The translations under genes and the position numbers were made by a program. A stretch of 64,000 nucleotides of DNA, taken from Myxocyprinus asiaticus (taxonomy: Eukaryota; Chordata; Actinopteri; Cypriniformes; Catostomidae). The stretch covers positions 13,416,001-13,480,000 of the forward strand of contig NC_059346.1 in the NCBI RefSeq assembly GCF_019703515.2, written 5' to 3'. Below the pieces are notes generated by a model. It was not told where the DNA came from. It saw only the letters and a list, made by a program, of their open reading frames with translations, and did not search any database. Below, piece by piece: positions 1 through 12,855 of this stretch (its first letter is position 1; each line of letters opens with the position of its first letter).

Positions 1-172
1 TACATGCAACTGATAATAGGATACAATCTCAGCTAATTAAATACATGTATCATACAAAAAGGCAAAGGACTGGTGCTGATGGAAAGGAGGTCACTCTGAA
101 TCATTAAACCCAAATATAGGTGTGCAAAATGAGTAGAGCTGTTGAATTAACATACTAATTTAAAATGTTTAA

Positions 173-174
<2 letters not shown>

Positions 175-253
<79 letters not shown>
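175..253. repeat. (AT)n(AG)n compound microsatellite
   Basis: About 23 AT units run directly into about 16 AG units. Bases 1-174 and 254-500 hold nothing I recognise; the short open frames there have no protein-like pattern. Confidence 0.95.
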
Positions 254-256
<3 letters not shown>

Positions 257-509
257 GTGTTAAAAATTAACGCAATCAATCATGGCCCCGACCTGTATGT
301 AAATTTTGTAATAATTAATGTTCCTACCACCGGAGCAATTCAAGCTTGATATGCCACCTTGATGCAGTAGAGGGCAATAAGCGCTACAGCTGTACAGGCA
401 ACGCGCCTTGTCAAACCAATGAGCAGGCAGCACAGCCTTTCACAGATGACGTGCTCTTGCGCTCAATGACAGCTGGACCAAGCACAACAGAATATGCAGG
501 GGTCATGAG

Positions 510-1390
510 TAGGGATGTGCACGAGTAGTCAAATACTCGAGTAAGTTTTGCTTTGCTGACCATATATACAGTGAGATGCATGTTAAATCCTGAACACACA
601 AACTAAAACTGGCAGTTATAACAGAATGCACTGGGTGGCGCTGTTGAGTGTGGACACAAGTTGATCACAAACCATTCTGTCAGTACGTTTAGATGGACAC
701 CAAAAAGAGGGTTATTGCGAGAATGTGGCTTACTGCGAGAAAGCTGGGTTCCTGTTTAAATGTACTGTATAAGCGGTGTACTCTTTACTCCCATATATGT
801 GCAGCTCATCAGAAAGCAGCATCCCCTTAGCAACGTAATCCCCATGATGCTTCTGTTAACAACAAACATGGCATCCGAGAAAGACTATGCTAGCTGAGGT
901 AAGGGACATTCCATCATTTAAACTGGTGTGTATAAATAAGTTTAGTTTACTGAGCATGTGGATATGCTTGTTTTTTCTCAACAAAAACATGACATGAGAT
1001 ACAATATAAACATAAATATTGTATGTTGAGTGTTTATATTCGTCCTGTACGTTAATTGCGGCACTTTATTAGCGGATTCTTTTTCTTCGCTTTGTGTGAG
1101 CTTAAATTATTTCACTCTATACTTTTTTGTTTTCACACATTGTTTGTTTATATGTTTTCAACAAAAAAGCACAGGACATGATATAAGCTTGTTTTGGATA
1201 TAATTAAAAGCTTTTTTTTATTTATTTATTTATTTTTGGTTTTAAACCTTGATGAGCAAAAAAAATATATTTTACAACGTCTCTTTCTTTTTTATTAATT
1301 ACCTTCATTTAAATAATAGAATATTCGAGTATTCATATTTTATGATTTTAAATATTTGAATACCAAATTATTGATGAATGCCCATCCCTA
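510..1390. mobile_element. Non-autonomous hAT-type transposon
   Basis: The left end begins TAGGGATGTGCACGAG and the right end, read on the other strand, begins TAGGGATGGGCATTC. Subterminal ACTCGA-type repeats occur on both sides. The flanks are GTCATGAG (502-509) and GTCGTGAG (1391-1398), an 8-bp target duplication with one mismatch, as expected for hAT. No transposase frame is present, so it was probably mobilised in trans. The single mismatch in the duplication and internal A/T decay suggest an old copy. Confidence 0.8.
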
Positions 1391-1625
1391 GTCGTGAGAA
1401 GGGTATTTCAAAGTTTCAAACTACGTTTAAAGGTGCACTCAGTAATTTTTTCCTCATTAAAGAAGTTTAACTCCTAAAGACATACGTTTCTCAAACCTTC
1501 AAAAAAAAAAAAAAGAAAAAAAAAAAAAACCCTCCTAAAAACATGGAACCGATGACAGTTCTTGTTGAGGAACTACTAATGTGAGTGGTCATGATTTCCT
1601 ACGTATATTGCAAAATGGTCTAGAG

Positions 1626-2328
1626 CAGGGGTTTTCAAACTGGGGTCTGGATTTTAACAAAAAACTATAGGCCTATTCCAATGTGACTGTTCACCACATT
1701 TATTTGGTCAGATTACTGTTTTGCTTAGGAATTATATTTTAAAAATGTACAAAGAGGTACAAATGGTATTTTATTGTTTTAACAATAAATAATTTCCATT
1801 GAACATGGATTGGATTTGTTGGATTTTGCACTTCTAAAACATTTTTGAACTTCTGTCTTTGCAGTTCTAAACAATACAATTCACATTTAACGTATTATGA
1901 TAGAACATTACAAATTCATATTATAAGTTATTACATTCACCATGCTTTTTTGGATTTAATTTATTTTGGTAGGTATTTCTTTATACTACAGAGACATTAT
2001 AATAAACTCAATACAATGCAATACATTTACGTAATTATAAATAAACCATCAGTTTTTCATATTAGCATTTTGATGCATATACAAAAGCATAAAAACGCAG
2101 ATACATAAAAACTATGGTTGATATTGATGGTTCATATCAATGGTTATAGCCTATGGTTTTAATTTTGTCAATAATTGGCCGATACATTGGTACATCCCTA
2201 CCGATGGATGTACTTTGGCTTTAGTATAATAACAATATAAAAGCTAATTGTTTAAATCGTCTTTATAATATCACACAATATTGCAAGGTGGTTGTCATAT
2301 TTGGGGGTTCTTGTCACCTAAACCCCTG
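1626..2328. mobile_element. Non-autonomous hAT element with perfect 8-bp duplication
   Basis: The ends are CAGGGGTTTTCAAAC on the left and AAACCCCTG on the right. Both are flanked by an exact GTCTAGAG (1618-1625 and 2329-2336). There is no transposase. Near 2,165-2,202 lies what looks like the right end of a different hAT family (reverse complement TAGGGATGTACCAATG), so an older fragment may be nested. The 87-codon open frame at 1,845-2,108 is A/T-rich and shows no domain. Confidence 0.8.
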
Positions 2329-2336
2329 GTCTAGAG

Positions 2337-2989
2337 AATAACAACAAATTGTAAATCAAATAACCAACAGCATCATAAATACAGTTGGAAAATATTAGAA
2401 CTAAACACAGTCAAGCTTATACTGTACTATGTTTTTAAGGCAGAAAATAAACCAGAGTAGGAACCATTCTCATGCTGGTGTTTCAAAAGACTCAGTCCAT
2501 GACGTTAGCAGCAGTTTCATTAATGAGACAGGGATAGGCATGAAAAGTCTGAAATTATCATTTGGAAAGCACCGACCAACGGAAATGAGTGCACACCTGT
2601 TCAATCAGTCTGATTTTCCTCAACATTACAGTCAGAAAAGCACAAAGGGACTGTCATGAAAATTTGGCTTCAAAAAGGCGCTTATTAAAAGTCCTGTCAT
2701 TTTCAGACGGCCTGAAAAATGCATGATAACATATGAGGAAAAAATATATATATTTTTTTTTTTTTCCCACTCTAGTTGATTTATAACATTAGTCAGAAAC
2801 CTGTATTATTGAACTGCCTGAAAAAAAAAAAAAAAAAAGAAAATGCTTGTCTTACCCAATTAGCTTGGATTTGTAAGTAAAAATAAATTACAAAATCAAA
2901 GTATTAATGTTTTAAAACATCAATGCTATTTATTACTTTCACTGTAGGAATTTTAACATTTAATAATCATTCAAACAATAGCATAATGT
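2337..2989. other. No recognisable feature
   Basis: This is unique-looking A/T-rich DNA with poly-T and poly-A runs near 2,750 and 2,820. I see no coding, RNA or transposon signal. Confidence 0.5.
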
Positions 2990-3130
2990 TTTTGTAGCTC
3001 AAATGGTAGCGAATGGTGCTAGCAATTCCAAAGTCACAGGTTTGATTCCCAGGGAAAGCACATACCTATATAACATATATCTTGAATGCATTGTTAGGTG
3101 CTTTGGATAAAAGTATCAACATACAAATGG
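2990..3130 (+). repeat. tRNA-derived SINE, old copy
   Basis: An A-box-like TAGCTCAAATGG and a B-box-like GGTTTGATTCC (pol III promoter halves) are followed by a tail resembling GCTTTGGATAAAAG. That tail is shared with the SINEs near 23.5 and 33.2 kb. It is short and diverged. Confidence 0.6.
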
Positions 3131-3601
3131 CTTACTTATAGTTGACACTGCACATTAAACTGGTATAAAAGAAAGTATTTAAACATCAGAAAATACACAT
3201 CACATTTAAGAAAGGCAGCACATCAAACATCTACATAAATATTTCAGAAAGTGCTGTGAAACGTTTACCCTTGCAATGTTCACCTTTTGTATTTAGAAGC
3301 CGACAAACATAACTAATAACTCTTTACTCAGTCAGAGGACTTGAGAGAGGCACAACAGACACATTTTGTCTGTTCCCCTGTGTGAGCCCCCATCCTGAGA
3401 GACATGTGACAGCACAATCAGGTACAAGGTCATATTTGATTCACATTATGAATGACATTATTAATAAAAGCAGGAGAGCTACTTCTCTCTTTTTTGTTCA
3501 AGCCAGAAAGAGTATGCACGAGAGAAGGTGAGAGAGATATTAGAAAGAAGAGGAAAAAGACAACATATTAAATACCTGCCATCCAATAGGAAAGAAACCC
3601 T
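3131..3601. other. No recognisable feature
   Basis: No open frame or repeat that I recognise. Confidence 0.4.
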
Positions 3602-3826
3602 CATTTTGTTCCAAAACCATGATACTTTATTTTCTAGGAGATGCTAGGCAGAAAGTTAACCTCATTCACCATTCCCTTTAATTGCATTTTTCTTTTATTA
3701 TTATTTATACAATAAAAGTAAATAAGGCTGTAATTCTGCCAAACATCTCCTTATTGTGTTTTGCATAAGAAGAAGAAAAAGTTTGGGTTTGAAACAATAT
3801 AAGGGTGAGTAAATGATGACAGAAGG
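3602..3826. mobile_element. Hairpin MITE (family M1), diverged copy
   Basis: The arms GGAGATGCTAGGCAGAA (about 3,637-3,653) and TTCTGCCAAACATCTCC (about 3,735-3,752) are inverted repeats around a short loop. The right arm ends GGGTGAGTAAATGATGACAG. The same arms recur at 11,174, 13,380, 31,115 and 31,728, so this is a dispersed fold-back family. No protein is encoded. Confidence 0.65.
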
Positions 3827-3836
3827 GGGCATGAGG

Positions 3837-3897
3837 AAAAAAAAAAAAAAAAAAAGAGGGAGAGGGAGAGGGAGAGAGAAAGAGAGAGAGAGAGAGA
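3837..3897. repeat. Poly-A followed by (GA)n
   Basis: About 19 A residues are followed by GAGGGA and GA units. Confidence 0.9.
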
Positions 3898-4243
3898 TTT
3901 TCAGCTTTATGCACTAGGACAACACTCACCTGAGTCCACATCTGCGAGTCCTTGTCTAACGAGAGGGGAATTTTTTTCTTCTTTGAGACAAAATTAGTTA
4001 TTTATAATAATAGTTAGTGCTATATAATAACTATTATTAATGCAGAAGGAACATCATTTAACTGCATGGATTTCTGCTCCATTAAACGTTTTCAAACACA
4101 CAGAACTTAAGAAATAGAAAGAGGAAAGCCATATTAAAACAAATAATCAAACTTAACTTGTATGCACCTCAAATATCATGTATTTGAGGTTCATGTATCA
4201 GGTGACATTATTTTTGTTGTTGATGTCAACAACAAAAGATACA
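3898..4243. other. No recognisable feature
   Basis: A/T-rich. A short palindrome, ATAATAGTTAGTGC...AACTATTAT, lies near 4,006-4,036. Confidence 0.4.
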
Positions 4244-4712
4244 GGGGGCCTGGGTAGCTCAGCGAGCATTGACGCTGACTACCACCCCTGGCATCGCAAG
4301 TTCGAATCCAGGGTGTGCTGAGTGACTCCAGCCAGGTCTCCTAAGCAACCAAATTGGCCCGGTTGCTAGGGAGGGTAGAGTCACATGGGGTAATCTCCTC
4401 GTGGTCACGAATAGTGGTTTTCGCTCTCAATGAGGTGCGTGGTAAGTTGTGCTGGATCGCGGAGAGTAGCATGAGCCTCCACATGCAGAGTCTCCGCGGT
4501 GTCATGCACAACGAGCCACGTGATAAAATGCACGAATTGATGGTCTCGGAAGCGGAGGCAACTGAGACTTGTCCTCCGCCACCCGGATTGAGGTGAGTAA
4601 CCGCGCCACCACAAGGACCTACTAATTAGTCGGAATTGGGCATTCCATATTGGGAGAAAAGGGGATAAATATAATATTTAAAAAAAAAATAAAAAAAAAA
4701 AATAAAAAAAAC
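4244..4712 (+). repeat. tRNA-derived SINE (family A), near full length
   Basis: The head GGGGCCTGGGTAGCTCAG carries an A box, and AAGTTCGAATCC is a strong B box. The body contains CAACCAAATTGGCC and CACGTGATAA segments. It ends with GGGAGAAAAGGGGATAAA and an A-rich tail. The same body recurs inverted at 22,976-23,287 and 60,531-60,975. It is transcribed by pol III and encodes no protein; the open frames on both strands here are shadows. Confidence 0.85.
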
Positions 4713-5333
4713 AACAACAGCAGTTACATGTTTTCTCACCCCCCTTTAAAAAAATAAAGAGCGAAAATATGGCAGTGCAGATGAGAAGCCTTTGGCTGAT
4801 TGTGAGATTATCATTAAATCTGCAGCCCTATATTTCACTTGGGTGGCCACCGAAACATTTTCAATGAGAGAAACATGGCATTGTTCTTTCCCTGCTATCC
4901 ACGACCCAGTCCAAATAGACCAGCGGCCCACTTTTGGGTCACAACCCAACAGTTTAGAAACACTGATTTACATGACATCACAACTGTCAAGTCGAAGTTT
5001 TCATATAATTAATAGAGTTTACAACTTGTAATTTCGAGTTCTACTAAGACGTATCCATGAGACCCATCAGACAATGGACTGGAGGAGGGCCTGCTGAACG
5101 CATTTTGTACTGGGCCCAAGAATTCCTACCTGCAGCCCTGTCAACGAGTAACAATGGCCAGTTGCTGAATACTGAACAGGCATTGGTTATGTAAATGTGG
5201 GGGGTCATAAGTTAATGTAATAACAGTTCTAAAATCAAAACCCGACTTATTCTTAATGACCCACATTTGCAATTTAGTTTCCATAAATTATCAGTGTGTT
5301 CTGGGAAGAGAGCTTTGCGACTGTGTACATTAG
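4713..5333. other. No recognisable feature
   Basis: No gene is visible; the 79-codon frame at 4,792-5,031 has no domain. Confidence 0.4.
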
Positions 5334-5341
5334 TGAATGTA

Positions 5342-6423
5342 CAAGGTTGGGGAGTAATGGAATACATGTAACAGAATTACATATTTAAAATACAAAATAT
5401 TAGTAACTGTATTCCACTACAGTTACAGTTTAAATCATTGGCAATTAGAATAGTTATTTGATAACCTAAGAGATTACTTTGCATTTTATTGTCATTTGTT
5501 TCATTTAATGTTTAGACTATTCAATTGGAAAACATTTATCCAAATGATGCGATCCAAGGAGCATTAGAATAGCAATGAAACACTTTCTTATGATGTGTTA
5601 TATTCATACAAGTTCATACTGTTATGAGTGAAAAGGTGTATATGATGTCATTAAGGAACTTTCCCTTGGGAGCTTAATAGAGGAGCTACACAATGTTTCT
5701 ACAGCTTAACAAAAAACAGTTAGAAATGCTTTGACAGATAAAACATAAATCTAATAAATACACGATTGCATGCCTTGTCAATGTTTATGCAGTTAGGGTA
5801 TTTTACAAGAAATGCTAACCAATGTAGCCTTTAACATTGTATGGAAAGCTAGTTTGGACAAGCAAAAATATTTATCCTTGTGTAAATTGTCATGTGAATA
5901 TTTAGCTTTATGCTACGCTAAAATGCTATTTCTTCCCTTTACATGCATCTGTTACCAGGAGCGATTATATTTTATAATAAATTCTATGACGAAAATGCAC
6001 GTTGAAACATAACTTTTTTTTTTTCTCTAGTAAGACCTTTGATATTAGAGCAAAGATGTACTGCAAAAATCATATTCTTAATGAGAATTTAAATACTGTT
6101 TTTTCTGTAAAAATATCTATAAATCCTTAAAACAAGATAAATTTACTTAGTAGCAAAACTGCCTAAAATATTTAGTAAAAAAATAATTAATTAAAAATAC
6201 AATATTTTTTATATATTTTTTAATGGAATGTTAATTTTCGTGCTTTATTTACTTGTTTATAGTCAAAACAAATGAAAAAAAATTGCCAGTGCTGAAGAAG
6301 TAATCCAAAGTATTTAGATTACGTTACTGACCAAGAGTACTCTAACGGAATACATTACAAAATACATTTTACATTCTGTAATCTGTAGCGGAATACTTTT
6401 TAAAAGTAACCTTCCCAACCCTG
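5342..6423. mobile_element. Non-autonomous hAT-type element
   Basis: The left end is CAAGGTTGGGGAGTAA. The right end, reverse complemented, is CAGGGTTGGGAAGGTTAC. The flanks TGAATGTA (5334-5341) and TGAACGTA (6424-6431) form an 8-bp duplication with one mismatch. The interior is A/T-rich without a transposase. A truncated inverted relative lies at 22,671-22,961. Confidence 0.75.
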
Positions 6424-6431
6424 TGAACGTA

Positions 6432-9400
6432 GTACATCTTTTATTTTTGTCTAGTTTACAACTCTATTTTGAAAGAGCAAGGTAAATCATACTTCCTTAA
6501 AAAAAAAAAAAAAACTAAAAAAAAAAGTCTTACTCCTGCAGTCTGTCTGGAGTGCTCTCTCAAAGTTGGAGGGCTTTGCAGTAATACATAACATGAATTA
6601 TTTGACCAGTGGACCATTCTAAAACTGGCATGTCCACGCTTCCACTGCATCTCCCGATCGGACAAATCCAGCTCAGTTTTGCCAGTTCTTAAGCTTTAGA
6701 CAAATCTTCTGGAGAGCTTGAAAATTTGTGCCCAAGCTCGAGTTAGAGTAATGAACAAAGTCTCCAGCATAATTCCTAAAATGACTGTTTCTTTAGGCCT
6801 ATTACATATGTACCCTGCTGATCCTGTTTTAAGCTGAGAGGTCTTTCTTTACAGACCTGTTCAAGCCCTCTCCACACAAACAGTCAAAACTCAACTTTAA
6901 CATTCTAATTTTATACGGTATATATGCACTAATTTTCTGATATTAACATAAGTAAATAAAGGGTTCAGTTTTCTGGCTATAATAATATCTCCAAATGGGC
7001 TGCAGCTGCAAATATGCCTTGAGAAATAGGTTGTAAGAATTCAGATTTTGAGGGTAACATGATGTTCTCTTTACACAGCACACATTATTTCGTTACAAAA
7101 CAGCTAGGCAGAGCATAATGGAATGAAACAAAACACAGGGATTTCGAGGCACATTTGAAAAGCTAAACTGTTTTTAACTTTTGACATCTGATGCATGTGT
7201 ACACAGATACAATGAAGTGATGATCCACACTCAGATGATAAACTCCTGTTAATTTTTATTACATAAATATTAGGGGAATAGACACAGATGTTTCTGCACA
7301 CAGGCCTTCCTCAATGTGGCATGTGTACAACAGACCCTTAATTAAAAAATAGCATTGATGTAATGCAAGAAGCCCTTAAACTGCTTTAAGCTCAATTAGT
7401 TCATTTTTCAGCCATCTACAGTTTAGCAGTGACCAAAAAGAAAAGTGAAGCTAAAGGATCTGGGGCAATTTACCTTGTAAAATCTATTAAGAGTTTACCT
7501 TCGGGTATTCACATCTGAAATCAGCCACGTATGAAGCCAACAGTCTCAGGGGCTGAGAAGAAATTAGCTGCTGTTTACTTGCGTTTCTACAAAAAGGCAC
7601 TTTAGGGGAAAGTTAGCAGAGTGAGATGATGCATTTCAGAAGTGCGTAGCTAAAATCTACTGTGTGTGTGTGTGTATGTGTGTGTGTTAAGAAAAGAGGT
7701 GGTGCTAGGGGGAGGCCCAGTGGCATTTCTTGCCCTTAATAAAGAGTGGGCTTTTAAATAAATAAATAAATAAATAAATAAAAAAAAGACACACCTGTGT
7801 TTCACATGCATGCTCCTAAGCAAACACACATCCTCAAAGAAACACACAAACAGACACACAGGCCCCTCAGCTGCTTCAAGACTGAGGACACATCTGTGGC
7901 CATGCACCTAGAGGGATTTTCACACTCCTGTACATCCATGATCTAAGAAAAATACAACGTCTAACTCCCCTGGACACGAACACAAATTATATTCTCACAA
8001 TAGTCTACTATTCTGGGCATTAACAGACATATGAGCTGCATCCTACTTTGTATAATATTTACTATGCTATACTGTATTCAAGTAATTACTTTGTTGGTGA
8101 AAATGCAAATATTTACGTCAAAAACATATTGGATCTTGATACCGCCAAACTGTTTGTCACATACTGTTTGTGTTTGCATGCAACCGTTAACTTCTATCTA
8201 AATTCATAACTTTATAATTCATAATCACTTAAATTTTAGGTTCATTCATTTAAAAACTCATAACAGCTTCAGCCTCACATTCCTCTTTATTTTGTATGCA
8301 AAATAAAGCTGAAAGAAAACTGTCGCTAACTTCCCCTCTTTAGTGAAAGAGGTTGTGGGCAATATAGGTCCAAAAAGCATGCACGGATGTATACTTCAAA
8401 CATCCACCAGAAACAGTATACAATCTGGTCACCTTTGATATAATGTACTTTGGCATGCACTAATCTCTATTTCGCACACTATATAGTACAAATAGTATGC
8501 AAATAGGAATGCACCAAAATTTTTGGTGTATTGTGCATGTTTATGTTTTTCTGTGTCTGAGTAAGCTCCTGTTGTTGAATGCATATACAGTACTACCACA
8601 TGAAAGATTATTTATTCTTTCTCAGTGTCTGTAAGCCTGACTGTATACCTTTCTCTGAGGAGCTATTTTGTCATAAAACATTAAACAGAACACAGCTCAT
8701 ATACACACACACATCGCTAGTATAAGCTATAAGTCAGTGTTGGTTCTCTCAAGGTCTGTGCTAATGTTTCATCTCTCTCCTACTCACACACACAAACACA
8801 AATCTGCCTGGACAATCGGTGATTTAACCCTGGAGAACTTTAAAGTGCTGCACAGAGCAATTTATGATCGCAAGTGAGTAACACAATGAATAGACTTTAT
8901 AAACTCGCAGCAGAGTTGCTGCTGATCTAGAATCACTTTCCGAATGGAAGATTGTAAACTTAAATCAAATAACCTTAATGGGATTTTTTTTTTTTTTTCT
9001 TCAAAAAAACTGTTTAGTTTCCTCCATCCTTAGTACTGTCAGGAATCATTTTCACACATAATTCCAAAGAGAGGTTTATCCAGCTACTAGGCTACTAGGC
9101 TTTACAACACCCGAAAGCAACAGTGCTTTAGACCATGTATACAAACACACACATACACACACATGCCCCTAAAAAGAAACTGTGCTCTGGGGACAATTTT
9201 AACTTTCTTCAGGAGAGGGAAAAACTGACTCTCCATGGTACCATATTTCTGCATAATTAATAAATCGTCTCACTTTCATCATGATGCTGTGCCTAAGACT
9301 TAAAAAATCATGTGTAATACACTTGATCTCCTCTAGTGTTGCATCTCTGCACAGAAAGTCTGGGCTTGAAATCATTATTCTGATAGTGGTACTGATACTG

Positions 9401-9542
9401 ATCCACATTTCCCTTTTTCCAAATGGATGCATGAAGGGAGCTGAATCTAGATTGTAAAATAAAAGGGCACATTTTAGGTCTGACTATATTCTCAGTACAA
9501 CATGGCCCTGTATACCTTATTGATTTATACTACATAATAAAA

Positions 9543-9601
<59 letters not shown>

Positions 9602-11165
9602 TTAAACATTATTATATTAAGCAAAGTCATTAAGTGCCATCAAGCTAGACAATCTAATACCTGCAACACAAACTAAGGTTTATAGTCAGCCTCTATGGGT
9701 AATGCACCGTGATATAAGCAGGGAGCTTAGGTGAAAAGGTGTTTTTTCATCATAACTGTTACTGTAATGTTTATTTTAGCATGGCTGGAACACTTATTCT
9801 AAAGGGAAAATTGTTTGCAAGCAGAGATTTAAAAGGATGCCATAAATAAATACAATCATAAATTATATGTCAACATGATTACAACTACACACACTAACAC
9901 ACATAGATGCAATAGGCCTTAAATAGGCCTTCTATATTTCCTTTCCAAATTCAGCATTCTGACTGCTGTAGGAAGATTTTTTCCATTTTAATTACTTATT
10001 GATTTTTATTTTTTTGTGATTCCATTTGGTGCTCTAGTGGCAGAGAATTTACACAAATCACCTTTAACAACAAACTTTCAAGCCAAGAGACTTCAAAATA
10101 GTGTAACTAATTCCCATCCCAACATGAGTTGGTCTTGGCTTGCATCTAAAAGCATTCAGTTAGTGTTCATTGAGAGTTAACTGTAAATTCTATCTGGGTC
10201 AGTGGTCACCCGTATTAGAGCAGTATGCTTCACTGGAGTGCTTTGGCATATAACCTGTTATATCTCTCTCACTATCTCTACAAAAAAGAAACTGACCAAT
10301 CTTTCATGTCCGTAGCACAAACCATAGAGCGAGACAAGTTACATGCTGAAATTGAATACTTCTGGTTAGGTAAGAGCAATAGCAATAGTGATGTTTGCCT
10401 TAGCAAAGACCATTTTAAAAAGACTGCCGGCATTCAGGATAACATTAGGTAAGTAAATGAGAAAACATTTAAGTTTCCATTATCACATTAGCTTACATGC
10501 ATGCACACAGGTCAAGACTCAGTATGTGTGTATACCACTGTGCTCTACACTCTCTTTCTCAACTCTCAATGACCCATAGACTGCTCTAATTGTATTTCCC
10601 CGTATTTTAATTAGCAATGGCTGCGCAAGCAGGGGAAATACATTCTGCCTGCTTGTGTGTGGCAGTAAATCAATACAGTGAGTGTAAGTCCTCTATCCTC
10701 CTCCTGTAAGGCTGTCATCCCTCACACTCACTATGTGTGTGTTTAGATCTCTCTGGGTTCTAACAGTTAGACTGATAAGGCGTGACCTGAAGGTCACCTG
10801 CTGCAAACATCCAAAGGTATTTCAGCATTCTGAAGAGCTGTAGTCAACGATAAAGGCAGGGAAGAGTCTGTCACTGATGTGTGACACAGAGGGTCTAGTA
10901 GCTTAACTTTCTATCACAGATCTTTTTTGACATACGTAAAGCCATCGGGTTTGAAACATGATTGAGAAAAGATGAGAAAAAAAAAAAAAAACTTGTTTTA
11001 CAGACAATACACGGACAATAATACAGGGAAATAATACACTGGAAACATACTGAAGTTTGTAGGTTTGGTTTCACATTGGTCAAGACAAAAAAATAAAAAA
11101 CTATCTAAACTATGCAGATGCACAATGTTTTTCATTTATGCAGTGAAATTGCCTATCAAGCTAAA
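6432..11165. other. Long stretch without recognised genes
   Basis: It contains short microsatellites (GT near 7,662-7,688, TAAA near 7,755-7,785, AT at 9,546-9,599) and poly-A or poly-T runs. None of the 60-90-codon open frames shows a conserved motif or splice context that I can defend. Ancient, diverged repeats are likely but not identifiable by eye. Confidence 0.4.
9546..9599. repeat. (AT)n microsatellite
   Basis: About 27 uninterrupted AT dinucleotides. Confidence 0.95.
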
Positions 11166-11173
11166 GAGGTGTT

Positions 11174-12765
11174 CTTAAAGGTGTAGTTCACACAAAAATG
11201 AAAATTTGGTCATCATTCACTCACCATCCTGTTGTTCCAAACCAGGTCTGCAACTAACGATTATATTGATAAGCGATTAATCCAGTGTTTATTAGACGAT
11301 TATTCGACTATTCTGCGATTATTGCAACGATTAATCATTAGCTCTTAACCGATTATTCAGCTTGTGCCCTGACTTAAAAGGTTGTATTAAACATGCTTAC
11401 TAACAATAAAGAGGACAAAATCATCTTTTAAAAATACCTTTAATGACATTCACTGAATTAAAGAAAAAAAAAATGTTTTAATAAGTTTAATTCAGTAAAG
11501 AAATTCACAGCAAAAAAGTGTTTGTCTTGTTTTCCATTTAAAATTGTCTAAAAATCCTTAAAACAAGATACATTTACTTGAGAAGTAACATATAAGATAT
11601 TTAGACTTGCTTTAAGAGAATGCATCTTAAATATATCTGTATTTTGTACATAAATGTATTTTTTCACTTGGTTATACTTCTGCGAGTGCAGTAAAGACAA
11701 ACTATACTTATATTCAAGATCTATTCTGTAAAAGCAAGTCTAAATATCTTATATGCTGCTTCTCAGGTGAATGCATCTTTAATATTATATTCAACATTCT
11801 CAGATAACATTTTTTTTTTCTTCTGTAGTATAGCTGCTAAAGAAAATGTATGTTGTTTTAAAGGAGTTTTAGATATTTATATGGGAAAACATGCCAAAAC
11901 AAAAACAAATCAAAAACATATTTTGTTGCAGTGTATAATGGGGCAAAGACTACCCTCCCTCACCTTCAATCCATCTTTAACTCACAAAAAAATTAATAAA
12001 GCTGTGTATTGCCAATTTTCTTCACGATAACAAATGCACAGTGACATATATTATGATTCAATAAGTTGCAAGCCATCACATTATAATCTAGCTGCAGCAA
12101 GTGTGCGCTCGAGGGATGAGAATCCCCGCAACAGAGTGTGCCTCAGCCGGGTGCAGTTTCAGTCTCTCCCCCTTAGATCGGGACATTCGCGAAACTTATA
12201 GAAGAGGCGCTGACCACACAGAGAAATGCCAGTTTCGGAGTTTGTAGTTATTTACATGATCTGCTTCTGTATTATTTGAACTTTAATCAAGCTATAACGC
12301 GTTAAATATAACTGCATTTAAAATGTAACGCCGGGGTGTTTCCTTTAAATCTCCAGCTCCGCTTATTCTACGAGAGTGCTTCTGTATTTACTTATTTTGT
12401 ATTTTTGCATTATAATTCCCTCATACTTTGTGATCTACATCCCCTGAAGCTGTTTGGAAAGTTTAGAGTGCATCTGGACTGTGAGTTGTGTAATTCTTCC
12501 TCTCCTCAGTCAGGCGCGAACTGCAGTGCTGCTCTCACGCATCATCATTAGAGTTTAATGTGATCTCATGTTATGATAAATGAGATCAAACGACTATTTG
12601 ACAATAAAAAAAATTGACAATTTTTTTATTGTCAATGTTGTCGATAACGTCGACTTATCGTTTCAGCCCTATTCAAAACCCATATAACTTTCACATCTTT
12701 TTTCCATGCAATGAAATTGAATGGTGGCAGAGGCTAATTCTACTTAACAGTTCCTTTTGTGAACA
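11174..12765. mobile_element. Hairpin MITE (family M1) split by a hAT insertion
   Basis: The left part (11,174-11,242) starts TTAAAGGTGTAGTTCAC and runs to CTGTTGTTCCAAAC. The family sequence resumes at 12,672 with AAAACCCATATAACTTT, followed by ATGCAATGAAATTGAATGG, and fades out near 12,765. The gap is exactly the hAT element at 11,243-12,671. The second arm is deleted or decayed. Confidence 0.6.
11243..12671. mobile_element. Non-autonomous hAT element inserted in a MITE
   Basis: The left end is CAGGTCTGCAACTAACG. The right end, reverse complemented, is TAGGGCTGAAACGATAAG. Target duplications are TTCCAAAC (11,235-11,242) and TTCAAAAC (12,672-12,679), 7 of 8 matching. A near-terminal hairpin with arms TTGACAATAAAAAAA and its complement lies at about 12,598-12,636. 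The 1,429-bp interior has no intact transposase; its 12,100-12,550 part is more GC-rich and may descend from the parent element. A related end lies at 28,330-28,442. Confidence 0.8.
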
Positions 12766-12855
12766 GATATTTTCTCAGAATTGGTGTAGTTTTAGAGAAC
12801 AGCATATAAATGCCTCTCAGCTCCTTTGGCATACATATATTAGATTCACTAGTTA

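Noticed and set aside
4244..4712. tRNA-like A and B boxes that could be read as a tRNA gene
   Set aside because: No cloverleaf closes and the sequence continues into a SINE body repeated elsewhere in the window.
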